64,000 nucleotides of DNA from Coix lacryma-jobi var. lacryma-jobi (lineage: Eukaryota; Streptophyta; Magnoliopsida; Poales; Poaceae). The notes under the pieces were generated by a model. The model had not been told where the DNA came from, made no database searches, and was given only the letters and a program-made list of their open reading frames with translations. This document shows positions 10,199 to 20,632 of the stretch, piece after piece. The stretch is taken from positions 90,307,845-90,371,844 of the forward strand of contig CM019831.1 in NCBI GenBank assembly GCA_009763385.1. Direction: 5' to 3'. The first letter of the stretch is position 1. Every line of letters begins with the position of its first letter. A program made the position numbers and the translations under genes.

Positions 10199-12850
10199 TA
10201 GATGGGGGAAGCATTTTTGTATCATAAACTGACTTTCTCATCCTTTTTGTTTTTGGATCTTGAGTCTTTTTAGTTTTATTCTTGCTCCGCTTCTGACTTC
10301 ATCATGTATACATCTTGCATTTTTGAGCTTCATGTCTGTATTCCTTAGAATGAATTTATGCTTTGTTTAGTGTATGCTTCGATGATATATGATGATGCTT
10401 GTAGCTTAGGCTCTCATTGATCACTGATACATGTTGTGAGCTAAGCTATTTTTCAGAATGATCAACATGCTTAATAAACTTAAAACTTGACACTTGTTCA
10501 CCATTGAGATTGGCAACTAGCATGTGTAGGATGTGTTGAGGTCACTTGTGCTATTTCATATATGCTAGGTTGCTACGTCTCTAGTTCTGAGTCTTTCACT
10601 TGCTTGGACTGCTCTTTCTCTGCTCAAAATGAACCAAGTATTAGTGAATTGAAAAGATCGAGATGGGATTGCTTTGTCAGCACTTCACGGTATCGAGACT
10701 GTTTCTCATAGCACTTTGAGTTAAACTTGAGCCGTGTAGTATAAGACCGAGACCTATGCTTTAAGCTTCTGATTGCATTGCATAGGCTTAGCATGGTTGA
10801 AAAGTTAGGCAATGACAAGCTTTCAACCTCTCGCAATCACATGCTGAATTTAAACTTGTGTTAATAACCGCTGCAATTTCTCCGATAAAATCTGAAAACA
10901 CAAGTCTATGTTTCTTTCTATAGCATGATGATTGAACCTTGCTAGGGGAAGTTCACCTTGTATACATGTTTAGCACTTGCTTGACTTCCTGTCTTATACA
11001 TGTTCAGTGCTATTTTGATGGGGAACTTTCTTTCTGAATGGCTTAAAACTGCTCACTTGGCTTATGCTTTTATATTTTGTATTTGGTGATCAGTTTGAGC
11101 CTTTTGCTAGCAATTTTGCATGATGCTTTGTAGTCGGATCAGCACTCTTTAGAGCATTCTTTCACTCTTTCGAGTATATACCTGAAGCTGCTAACATGCA
11201 TTTTTGACTCATATGCATTTGCTCGACTCCGATAGGCATGACCTAGCTCCGTTTTTGCTTACTGGAGCTCTTTTCCCTTCTCTTGTGTTTGCAAATTGCC
11301 CCCAAGGGGGAGAATTTTTTCCAATGAGGAGTGTGTCTTGTTGTGGTGACAATTTGCATTTTATGCTTCTCTTGCTGAGGGGGAGTTCTTTGAGTAAGGG
11401 TGTCGGTGTTTCGACCCCGGGGGTATGACACCAACTAGTAATATGATCGCGTGTTCTCTTCCTGGATGGTGATGCAAGACGACACAAGAATTTATCCTGG
11501 TTCGGGCAAAGAAGGCCCTACGTCCAGCGGGGGAGGAGGTTCTCATATTACTTGCACCTAAGTGCTTGTACAGGGGCAATACAAGCTCAATGAGCGTGGA
11601 CCGGAGTCCGGACTCATGTTTTTGTGTGTGGACTCGTGTGTCTCTTCTTGCGCGCGAAGGGCCCTGACGTCCCCTTTTATAGAACAAGAGGAGGCCAGGG
11701 TTTACATAGGATTGACATGTACAGCGTTCGGTATGGCGAAGGGTAGGAACTCTGTCTCGTCGAAGTCATTGTAGCCAACGTGGGTGTTGCTGTTGAGGCG
11801 TCCTCGATACGTGGCCTCCATCCCAGGCGCGGACGTGGAGGCGTGGCGATGTGGAAGTCGTACAGCACCCATCCCGGTACGTACAGGACACAGGGGGGTC
11901 CCTCCGGGTCTTGGGGTACCTGCTCTCAAATAGCGTGAAAGCAGTTAGGGCTCGAGGGGCGCGGAGCCGGCCTCGAGGTGGCGCCTACGGAGGGCTCGAG
12001 CCCCCACAGGTACGGGCAAGTCCCGGAACGCCCGGGCGTACAGCGGGATCCCAGGCCTCGGGATGAGGCTCGAGTGTGCTACGGTGAAGGGCACGGCCCA
12101 ACAGTGCTGTACTTGCGCCTTTTTGCCCATGCTTGAGGTGAAAGCGAGATTTGACTGTGGCTCCGGTTTACTGTGGCGCATGTCGCCGTGCACCAGAAGA
12201 CATGACTGGAGTAGGTGAACGCATTAAATACGCAGTATGGGGTTGGTGTCCGGTGCTCGTGCCGCTCGAGGGTGGCGTGGAGCGTCTCGAGGGATAGGCT
12301 GTCGCGCCAGAGAGGCTCTAGGTCCCCGCGTGGGGTCTCGAGGAGCGATGTATGGCTGCGGAGGGCTCGAGGCCTATGTACCGGGGCTCGAGGAGTTGGC
12401 TTTTTAGAAGGTTATACTTGCTAGGTTTTGCTATTAATTGGTGTTCTAGGTTTGACCTATTGGTTTTGCGTTGATTGGGGGTACCTTTTTGGTGTTCCCC
12501 CGACAAAGGGGGAGTTTCGTTTTTGCCTGCATTACTCCGAGTCGGTTTTTATTTGGTATCGATCGTTTCAGCTAGTGGTGTTGACCTGGTTGCCCATGTC
12601 TTTGGGAACCAAGTTTTATGCTTCGTGTTGATCGAGTTTTGCTCTCTGATGAGTTGTTGCTCCAATCGTTTGCTTGGTTGTGTCGAACCGTTGCCCATGT
12701 CTTTGGGGACCAAGCTTCGCTTATCTCGATTTGCTCTTCTTTGGCCTTTTCTCTGGCTTTTGGACATCTCGAGTGAGCTTTCTCCTTCTATCTAATTCTG
12801 CTTTCTTTTTATTTTTGGTTACGGTTACTATGAGTTGACGATGCACTCAT
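10199..12850 (+). other. 3' non-coding region of element C
   Basis: Counterpart of 3286-5028 without a gene. It carries purine tracts ending in GGGGGAG near 11306-11314, 11378-11386, 12508-12513 and 12853-12860, and the CCCATGTCTTTGGG motif twice (about 12594-12610 and 12694-12710). The solo LTR 11401-12505 lies inside. Confidence 0.6.
11401..12505 (-). mobile_element. solo LTR (gypsy-like) inside element C
   Basis: 1105 bp bounded by TGTCGG and CCGACA, flanked by AAGGG at 11396-11400 and 12506-12510. No internal retroelement domain lies between the ends, so this is a solo LTR left by recombination. A TATA sequence on the minus strand (CTATAAAAG, about 11674-11682) suggests minus orientation. 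Runs of CTCGAG/GCTCGAGG in the body recall Huck/Tekay-like grass LTRs, but the family is not certain. Confidence 0.8.
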
Positions 12851-12862
12851 CAAGGGGGAGAT
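12851..12862 (+). other. polypurine tract of element C
   Basis: CAAGGGGGAGAT directly before the LTR start TGCGAACAC at 12863. Confidence 0.8.
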
Positions 12863-14218
12863 TGCGAACACAAGGTTGATATGTGCCCTTGTGGTTCCCT
12901 TCCTGAGTGATGAGTGATCGGTCAACAGGCAACATGTCTCTTGGCCGTGTTGATGTGCAGGTGTGGAGCTCGGACAGGGGTCGAAGGTGAGGTGAAGGTC
13001 AAGTAGAGACGTGTCGTGCCGACGGACCGGGAGTGGTGAAGGGCGGACGTGAGGCTTGGACCGACGGACCTAGAGACCTGAGGACCAGCTGTGGTAGCTG
13101 GCACGTGGCATCGGCAAGCAAGAGCACATGAGGATGTGCGGTGCATCGGCCGAGTCGAGAGGAAGGTGATGGCGTCGTGACACTTGGCGGGAGGCCGAGA
13201 AGGATGGCTAATGCACTGTGCCCGGCGTGGAGGCTGGACATGCTCCGGCATCGGTGCTGGAACTTGGGGTGTGCGAACCACATCCTGTCTACGGCGCGGG
13301 TTCGGTAGCTGAGCCTCGAAAAGCTACCCTCGACGGTTTCCGAGTTTGGGCCACAAAACTCAGGGTGGTGGGTTTCCGAGATTGGGCCTCAAAACTCGGC
13401 AAGGACAGTTTCCAGGTTTGGGCCTCAAAACCTGGGCTCGCGGGTTTCTGAGTTTGGGCCACAAAACTCAGCCGGAGGACAGGTTTCCCGGTTTCAGCCT
13501 CAAAACCGGTGGAAGGTCCAGGTTTCCCAGTTTCGGCCTCAAAACCGGGGGGAGGTCCGCAAAAAGGACGGTCGACGCGTGGCGGCATGGAGATGCTGGC
13601 GCGGTGGCGAAGCTATCCACGAGGAAAGCGCGGCGTTCGACAGGGTGGCACGTGGCGGCATCCTGAGGCTTGCGTCGAGGCGAAGCTAAGGATGAGATGG
13701 GCGCGTGGCCGTCGGATCGTCAACAAGCAGAGTTGGACCGGGATACCCCTAGGGTTGGCCGCTTCGCTCCTGTATCTAGGAGTAGAAGGGGATTATTGTT
13801 TTAGGCTATAAATAAGAGAGGCACCCCTCCTCTCTCTCTATCCTAGCAGTCATTTGTCCCTGAGCTCTCTCTCTCTAGCCTCCGCTTAGGTTCTAATCAT
13901 ACCTCGCTGCTAGCGATCCGCAGAGACGGGAATCATACCTCTGTGTATTTGGACCTTTTGAGGAAACGAGACCGTATTCTCGTTGTCTCCTCGTGTGGAG
14001 GAATTTCGGCTGAAATCGAATCAATTCGCGTTTTTGTTGGTGTTCTTCATGTTTTGGTTTTTCGTCTCCCGGAGATTTGCCTCGTTCTCCCTCTCCGTGA
14101 GATGATTTTCGATTCCACTTGAATCAATTCGTTCTTGGTCGTGAGCTCCTTCTTTCCACCAAAGGATTTCTCCCCTAACCTCAATTCGTTCTTGGTCGTG
14201 AGGTTCTTCTTTCCACCA
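12863..14218 (+). repeat. 3' LTR of element C (truncated)
   Basis: Starts TGCGAACACAAGG and follows the A LTR for about 1.36 kb, with a TATA box GGCTATAAATAAG at about 13803-13815 and the hairpin minisatellite at 13320-13560. Its last ~90 bp contain a small direct repeat (CGTTCTTGGTCGTGAG...TTTCCACCAAA at about 14130-14162 and 14186-14218). It then joins, at ACCAAAATCA, to RNase H sequence of A. The distal ~650 bp with the motif array is missing. Confidence 0.8.
13320..13560. repeat. hairpin-unit minisatellite in LTR of C
   Basis: About six ~36-bp units such as caggtttgggcctcaaaacc, each a short inverted repeat, matching 2629-2830 in inverse orientation. Confidence 0.7.
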
Positions 14219-15887
14219 AAATCACGCAAGGTAGCAACCATCGATAAAAGCTGCGAAGCACAAGAGGCAGCGGCAACATACTCGGCTTCAGTAGTAGACT
14301 GGGCTACGTTCGACTGTTTACGAGAAGACCACGAAACCAAAGAAGAGCCAAGGAACTGACAAGTCCCAGAAGTAGACTTCCGCTCAAGCCGACAGCCGAC
14401 AAAATCCGCATTGAAATAACCACAAAGCGAGAGGGTCGAAGAAGAAGAGTACCAAAGTCCGAACTCAGGAGTGTATCGGAGGTACCTCATTATGTGCTTG
14501 ACCGCCTGCTTGTGGGAAGTCCGATGGGACGCCTAAAAACGAGCGCACAGACACACTGCGAAGTGTATGTCTAGCCTCATCGCCGTCAAGTACAGGAGGG
14601 AGCCAATCATGCTCCTATACTCCTTCTGGTCCACAGCCTCTCCGTCTTGGTCCGCGTCCATTGCAATAGTCATCACCATGGGCGTTGTAAGAGGCTTGGC
14701 CTCGCCCATGTCAAACTTCATCATGATGTCCTTCGTGTATTTGCCTTGATGCACGAATGTCTCGTCTCGGATTTGTTTGATTTGCAACCCGAGGAAGAGG
14801 GTCAACTCACCCATCATACTCATCTCAAACTCCCTGCTCATAGTATCTACAAACTTGGCAACAAGTGCGTGAGAGGAGCCACCAAAGATGATATCATCCA
14901 CGTAAATCTGAACTAAAAGGGTGTCATTGCCTTGCTTGAGGATAAATAGAGTCTTATCTACCTGTCCCATTTTAAATCCCTTAGAGAGCAAAAAGGTTTT
15001 CAAACGCTCATACCACGCTCTCGGAGCTTGTTTCAAACCATATAAAGCTTTTGAAAGTTTGAAGACATGGTTTGGAAACTTGGGTCTCTCGAAACCTAGG
15101 GGTTGTCTCACATGGACCTCTTCCTCTATATACCCATTCAAGAAAGCGCTCTTGACATCAATTTGTTATAGCTTAAAACCCTTCGAAGCATCAAAGGCTA
15201 GAAGGATCCTAATGGCTTCTAAATGAGCTACGGGGGCAAAGGTTTCCTCATAGTCTATCCCCCACATTTTGGCAAAAATTCTGGGCCACTAGCCTAGCCT
15301 TGTTCCTCACTATCATCCCATCCTCACCCTGTTTGTTTTTGAAAACCCATTTGGTACCTACAGGGTGGCATTCTGGTGGAGGTGGAACGAGGGTCCAAAC
15401 TTGGTTTGGCTCAAAGTTCTCTAATTCCTCATGCATGGCATTAACCCAGTTACGATCAGAAAGAGCGTGTCCAACATCTTTTGGCTCAAAAGAAGCAACG
15501 AATGCAGAATGAGCAAAGTGTGAGATCTCATACGCTCGCGACCGCATGACTCGCTGGTCGATGCTGCTGATCATCTGCTGCGGAGGGTGGACCTGCTGAA
15601 TGCTTCAGGGTGCTTGCCTCACTGAAGTCGCCTCCCCTTTGCCAGATGATGTCGCTCCTTCAGGTGCTGCCGATGCTCGCTGTAGAGGTGGCTCAAGAGG
15701 ACCCCAAGAAGAAGAAGTAGTGGGATCGGGTCCTCGAGCTGAAGTAGTCATCGCAGAGTCGATAGGGGCAGCCAGTGGAGTTGGCTCGAGATCACCCCAA
15801 TCGGCATCTTCCTGCTCCTCCTCCACAAAGATGGTCTCTCCCAGCTTCTGTTCTCCTGCAACATCAAAAGTAGAAGAAACACAAGGC
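14219..15887 (-). pseudogene. RT and RNase H (element A)
   Basis: Minus-strand pol of A between solo LTR D1 and element C. From 15887 downward: an acidic linker (GETIFVEEEQEDADWGD), WVNAMHEELENFEPNQVW, a frameshift near 15250, LNGYIEEEVHVRQPLGFE, LYGLKQAPRAWYERL, YVDDIIFGGSSHALV with the catalytic pair intact, FLGLQIKQ, then after a stop near 14535 the RNase H start MRYLRYTPEFGLWY and STTEAEYVAAASCASQLL. It breaks at 14219 after LRDFG and joins the LTR of C. Unlike C, RT retains the SKGFKMGQVDKTLFI segment. Confidence 0.8.
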
Positions 15888-16214
15888 ATAGTTGCAGATA
15901 CATGGGTGTATGCCGGATCTTGAGATGATGAGTGATTGTCAACTGGTATGATGCGCATGTTCTTTGGCTTGTGTTGTGCATGTGTCGAGCTCAGAGATGG
16001 TGATCGAAGGCAAGGTGAAGGTCAAGTAGAGACGTGCCATGCCGATGGACCCGGAGCGGTGAAGGGCGGACATGAGGCTTGGACTGACGGACCGGTGGCC
16101 TGAGGATCAGCCGTGGTGGCTGACAGCCTGGGACAACGACAAGTGAACACTTGCGGGTGGACGGGGTGCACGGGCGGTGCATCCCTCGACGGCTTTGGTT
16201 TGGTGGTTGAGCCA

Positions 16215-16430
16215 CAGAAAAACCACCGAGTGGACGGTTTCCGAGTTTGGGCCACAAAACTCGGGCTGAGGACGGTTTCCAGGTTTGGGCCTCAAAACCT
16301 GGGTGCTAGCGGTTTTCTGAGTTTGGGCCACAAAACTCAGCCGATGGACGACAGGTTTCTCGGTTTCGGCCTCAACACCGGAGGAAGGCCTAGGTTTCCC
16401 GGTTTCGGCCTCAAAACCGGGGGGAGGTCC
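16215..16430. repeat. hairpin-unit minisatellite in D1
   Basis: Five to six ~36-bp inverted-repeat units of the type caggtttgggcctcaaaacc, same orientation as in C and D2. Confidence 0.7.
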
Positions 16431-17194
16431 GTGAAAAGGACGAACGGCGCAAGGCGGCACGTGGCGACATCCGGTGAGGTCACGTCGAGGCGAAGCTACC
16501 TGATGTGCGGGCGTGGCCGTCGGATCAACTACACCTCAAGTTGGTCAGGAATACCCTTAGGGTTAGCCTGCCCGCTCATTAGCAGTAGGGGTAGAAGGGG
16601 AATAATTGTATTATGCTATATTAGGAGAGGCAACCCCTCCCTCCATCTCATCTCAGCCATTTGCTACTTTCACTTAGGGTTTCCTGTTCTCCCACATCCC
16701 TGCCGTAGCTACTGAGATCCGCAGAGACGGTGAATCATACCTCTGTGTATTTGGATTTTGCGGAAACAGGACCGGATTCCCGTTGTCTCCTCGTGGGACA
16801 AATTTCGGCTGGAATCCAGGATCAATTCGCGTTTTGGTTTGTGTTCTTCGCGTTTTGGTTCTTCCCCTCTCAGAGATTTGCTTCGTTCTCCCTCTCCGAG
16901 AAACGGTTTTTGATTCCACTTGAACTGAGTTTTTCTAGGTCATGAGGTGCATCTTTGCACCGAAGGAATTAACCACAAACCTCACGAGCTAGTAGATAGG
17001 TCAGTTTTTGTGTTGGATCGATTTCCTTCTTCTTTGCCCCGAATTTTCTCGATTCACTGATTTGGAGTTAGGATCGAGCCATGATCTCTTAGGAGTAGCT
17101 CACTATCCTCCTTGTGACTCCCCTCACCAAATTTGAACCCTAGAGGTTTCGTTTTGGGTGAGATCGAGTTGAATCGATGGACGAACAGCAAGGT

Positions 17195-17480
17195 TTCGGG
17201 TTGACCTGACGCACGAGTCGGGCTGACCGGACGCTAGGTAGTGAGTCCGGTGGTTGAACACGTTCACAGCTTTTCCTTCGCGACTTGACCGGACTCTCCC
17301 TTGCTCAGTGACCGGACTCATCATTGTTACTGTTCACTGTTGTGTGCTTTGATCGGACGCACCTGGTGTTGTGACCGGACGCTCCGTACCTGTGGGTCCG
17401 ATCCAACACAGAGAGTTCCGAAATTGGGTTTGCTCTGACCGGACACGTCTGATCCAAACTGATCGGATGCAGGCAGAGTT
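17195..17480. repeat. CCGGAC motif array in D1
   Basis: Repeated TGACCGGAC(G/T)C, GATCGGACGC and GAGTCCGG words at irregular spacing. It occupies the place that holds the CATCGGACGC array in D2. Confidence 0.6.
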
Positions 17481-17764
17481 TGGTCAGTGTTGATCAGTGC
17501 ATTTTCATCCACAGTTTGTTCGTCCGATGTTGGTTTTGGTTTCTGGCTTTTGTGTTGGTTTTTTTAGAGTTGCATAGTGTCCCGCTGTGCTTCTTGGAAG
17601 CATCCACCCTACATCTAGGGTCATGGACACTATCAAGCTCTAGGTTTGCCTTTGGGGTAGATTCTCGGGACATTGGCTAGAAGTTTCTGAAAAGAAATTT
17701 TAGGCTCCCATTCACCCCCCCCCCTTTGGTCGCTTTCTGGTAGTGTTCTCAACCCTTCAATAGT

Positions 17765-18526
17765 CTCATCGAATGTGACCTCGCAGGTCTCCACTATACG
17801 GTTAGTTTCAAGGTTAAGAACTCAATAAGCACGTGAATGCAAAGAATAACCAAGAAACACACCATCAGCAGAGCGAGATTCAAACTTATCCAAATTGCCT
17901 TGCTTCAGGATAAAGCACTTGCACCCAAACACCCTAAAATGAGACACCTTGGGTACCCGTCCAAAACGCAACTCATAAGAAGTCTTCTTCATGAAAGCTT
18001 GAAGAAAGATGCGATTTGAAACATGGCAATCGGTGTTGATCGCCTCGGCCCAAAAACGCCTAGGAGTCCTATGCTCATCGAGCATCGTCTTGGCCACCTG
18101 AACAAGGGTCCAGTTCTTGCGCTCAACAACACCGATCTGCTGGGGGACATATGGCGAAGACAACTGATGCTCGATTTCATGAGAAGAACAAAAAGAGGCA
18201 AACTGTGAGTTGATAAACTCAGTACCATTATTGTTACGAATAGCTCTAATAGTATCAGGGGAAACTCAGTTTTCAACCTCAAAATCAAATCTCGAGCAAA
18301 AGAGAAAGCCTCGTCCTTAGCCTCCATGACGAACACCCAAGAATACCTTGAAAAATCATCAACGATCACTAGAACGTGCCACTTCCCACCTGCTGAGCAT
18401 ACCCGAGCTGGACCAACAGTGTCCATGTGTAAAAGCTCGCCGGGTTGCTTGGTCATCACCTGATTAACAGGTGGGTGAAGCAGCAACCATCTTCCCGTGA
18501 CGACAAGGGTGACAGACAAGGTCCTT
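17765..18526 (-). pseudogene. integrase (element A)
   Basis: Minus-strand integrase of A. HPPVNQVMTKQPGELLHMDTVG and KWHVLVIVDDFSRYSWVFVMEAKDEAF keep the first part of the core that C has lost. A 2-base deletion near 18478 and further shifts break the frame; QFSSPYVPQQ-like residues resume in another frame at about 18165, with a Gly-to-Ile-type change (QQIGVVERKN), then FWAEAINTD, FGRVPKVSHF and FLGYSLHSRAY. It ends at the insertion site of D1. Confidence 0.75.
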
Positions 18527-19857
18527 CTAAAACTTAAGCTTGGGCAATTCTTGGATTAGGCCAAGTGACCTAAGTCTTGCAAGCAAGTCAAAACTTAAGT
18601 GACCAAGTCTCCTATGCCACTTCCACAAATCAGAAGAAGGACCAGCCACCAAACATCTAGAAGAGCCGAAAGAACGAGAAAAATCGGCTAAGAAAACACA
18701 TCCAAAGGGGACGACCCAACAAACAAGGTCTCCCCGAGAATCCAAAACTCTACTCATGCCTTTCTTAAAGCGCACCTCAAAGTCATCCTCAAGAAGTTGC
18801 GAAACAGAAAGCAAATTGAAATGCAAATTCAAGACTAAAGCAACATCCTTGAGAACAAAGCTCTCGTTAAGTCGAATCGACCCACGAGAGACGACCTTAC
18901 CTCTACCACTATCCCCGAAGGTGATTTATTACTTATGCACAATAGGGTCTAGGCTGGAGAACCATTCCTTTCTTCCAGTCGTGTGGCGTGAACACCCGGA
19001 ATCCATGAGCCACATGTTCTCCAGCCAAAGTTCCTACATCAATAGAAAGGCAGGAAATGAGCGTATGGCACAACACTGGGGTTAGTGTACTGAGAAGGGT
19101 ACCAGTGTTGTGTCATAGGCAAAGAAAAAGTGTTAGAAGCAACACCAAACTGTCGTCGTCCCATGGGTGGATAGCGATCACCACCAAACTGAAAGGGTGG
19201 TCCGCTATGGAACGGAAAACCTCCAAACTCACCTCCACATCCCATTTGTGGATAGCGATCACCACCATGCTGAAATGGTGGTTCGCTATGGGACAGAGCA
19301 GCAAAGCCTCTTACACCTGGCTCACGATCGTATTGAGGACGACCGGAACAGCGACGGGCACGACCACCACCCCGTGGTCTAGCTGCCTGGAGCCTAGCTA
19401 CCTGAGGGGGTGCACCTCCAGGCCTAGCCCTCTGCCTCTGAACTCCCCGACGTTGCACACCATGGAGAGGGTGGTGCCCGGCCTGGTCGTTCAGCTCCAA
19501 CTCCCTCCTAGTGTCTCTCTTCCTCCAAAAGCAAAACTCAGCTAGGTGACCCTCGCGATGGCAGTACTCACACTCGAATCTCACCACTCTCTCAAAGTCA
19601 TCCTCAAGAAGTTGCGAAACAGAAAGCAAATTGAAATGCAAATTCAAGACTAAAGCAACATCCTTGAGAACAAAGCTCTCATTAAGTCGAATCGGCCCAT
19701 GAGAGACGACCTTACCTCTATCACTATCCCTGAAGGTGATGTATTCCTTATGCACAACAGGGTCTAGGCTGGAGAACCATTCCTTTCTTCCAGTCGTGTG
19801 GCGTGAACACCCGGAATCCACGAGCCACATGTTCTCCAGCCGAAGTTCCTGCATCAA
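18527..19857 (-). pseudogene. protease/GAG-pre-integrase with internal duplication (element A)
   Basis: On the minus strand, from 19857: LVDSGCSRHTTGRKEWF (protease active site), FVLKDVALVLNLHFN and QLLEDDFE, then a switch back to the gag knuckle CEYCHREGHLAEFC, the Arg/Gly-rich gag tail with SGPPFQ repeats, and a second protease start whose downstream part ends with WHRRLGHLSFDLLARL and LPKLKF before TAG at 18527. The repeat comes from an 819-bp tandem duplication. Without it this would be a normal copia protease. Confidence 0.75.
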
Positions 19858-20141
19858 TAGAAAGGCAGGAAATGAGCGTATGGCACAACACTGGGGTTAG
19901 TGTACTGAGAATTGTACCAGTGTTGTGTCATAGGCCCAGAAAAAGTGTTAGAAGCAACACCAAACTATCGTCGTCCCATGGGTGGATAGCGATCACCACC
20001 AAACTGAAAGGGTGGTCCGCTATGGAACGAAAAACCTCCAAACTCACCTCCACGTCCCATTTGAGGATAGCGATCACCACCATGCTGAAACGGTGGTCCG
20101 CTATGGGACGGAGAAGCAAAGCCTCTTACACCTAGCTCAGG
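18776..20141 (-). repeat. 819-bp tandem duplication inside element A
   Basis: 18776-19594 and 19595 onward to about 20141 match with a constant offset of ~819 bp (for example CAAAGTCATCCTCAAGAAG at 18777 and 19596, and the GGCAGGAAATGAGCG motif in both). The second copy stops at a short homology (CACCT.GCTCA) and joins upstream gag sequence, with loss of the intervening gag codons. The copies differ at only a few positions, so the duplication is younger than A or kept similar by conversion. Confidence 0.75.
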
Positions 20142-20627
20142 TGGGGTGATCTTAGTAAGCTTAGGAATAACGGATGGCTTCTCACTTGGGTTCACTCCGC
20201 TAAACTCACCGATCTTGCCAAAGGTACTAGCGCCCTTCCCACTTGAGGCAAAGCCTACTTCCGGACCGCCAGTTCCCCTCTTGAACTAACTGATCATCAT
20301 GCCCAATTGTGGCTCACTGCATGACACCCAACTCAGGATGGACCGAAGGTCTGTGTTTTCCTCCTCGGTTTGCATCCTGTCATGCCGACAGTTGGCAATC
20401 TCAAGCTCCATCGTCGTGCATCGCTCACATGGAGCGGACAAGGTGCTAAATGAGCTGGCCTTCCAGGCTTGAGCAAACTTGGCACTAACTTCTGCCAACT
20501 CAGTTCGCAAGCCCGAACAGGACTTGCACGCACCCAGCAAAGAAGGCCTTGCCTTCACTTCCTCCAGCTCCTTCTTCAGGGAGGGACACTCTTTGCAATC
20601 AACCACCAAGCCTAGCCTACTCTTCAG
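19866..20627 (-). pseudogene. gag, middle and C-terminal part (element A)
   Basis: Minus-strand gag after the gypsy LTR insertion: NELKSRLGLVVDCKECPSLKKELEEV, CKSCSGLRTELAEVSAKF, CERCTTMELEIANCRHDRMQ and CSEPQLGMMIS correspond to 5940-6290 of C. CSEPQ retains Gln where C has TAG. Downstream there is a deletion that joins PPEL to GVRGFA (20141), removing the part with the second CCHC knuckle; that part survives in the duplicated copy. SGPPFQ/GGDRYPQMG repeats follow. Confidence 0.75.
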
Positions 20628-20632
20628 CTCAT

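Larger units (their letters stand above)
5369..14218 (+). mobile_element. Ty1/copia Sirevirus-type retrotransposon C, inserted in A
   Basis: A second copy of the same broad family in the opposite orientation. It has a 56-bp stub of 5' LTR, gag lacking its N-terminus, protease, deleted integrase, RT, RNase H, a long 3' region with several AGGGGGAG tracts, a polypurine tract (12851-12862) and a truncated 3' LTR (12863-14218). It interrupts the RNase H of A. The expected 5-bp duplication is visible only on the left (TAGAT before 5369); the right side is rearranged. It contains solo LTR 11401-12505. Defective by large deletions, nonsense codons and frameshifts. Confidence 0.8.
15893..17759 (+). 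mobile_element. solo LTR D1 (copia, Sirevirus-type)
   Basis: 1867 bp, TGCAGATACATGG ... ACCCTTCA, flanked by ATAGT at 15888-15892 and 17760-17764. Removing the LTR and one duplication restores the linker codons of A, as seen in C at 8310-8330. It shares its first kilobase closely with solo LTR D2 (30543-32496) and carries the hairpin minisatellite (16215-16430). Its distal motif array differs: CCGGAC words rather than CATCGGACGC. Confidence 0.85.
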
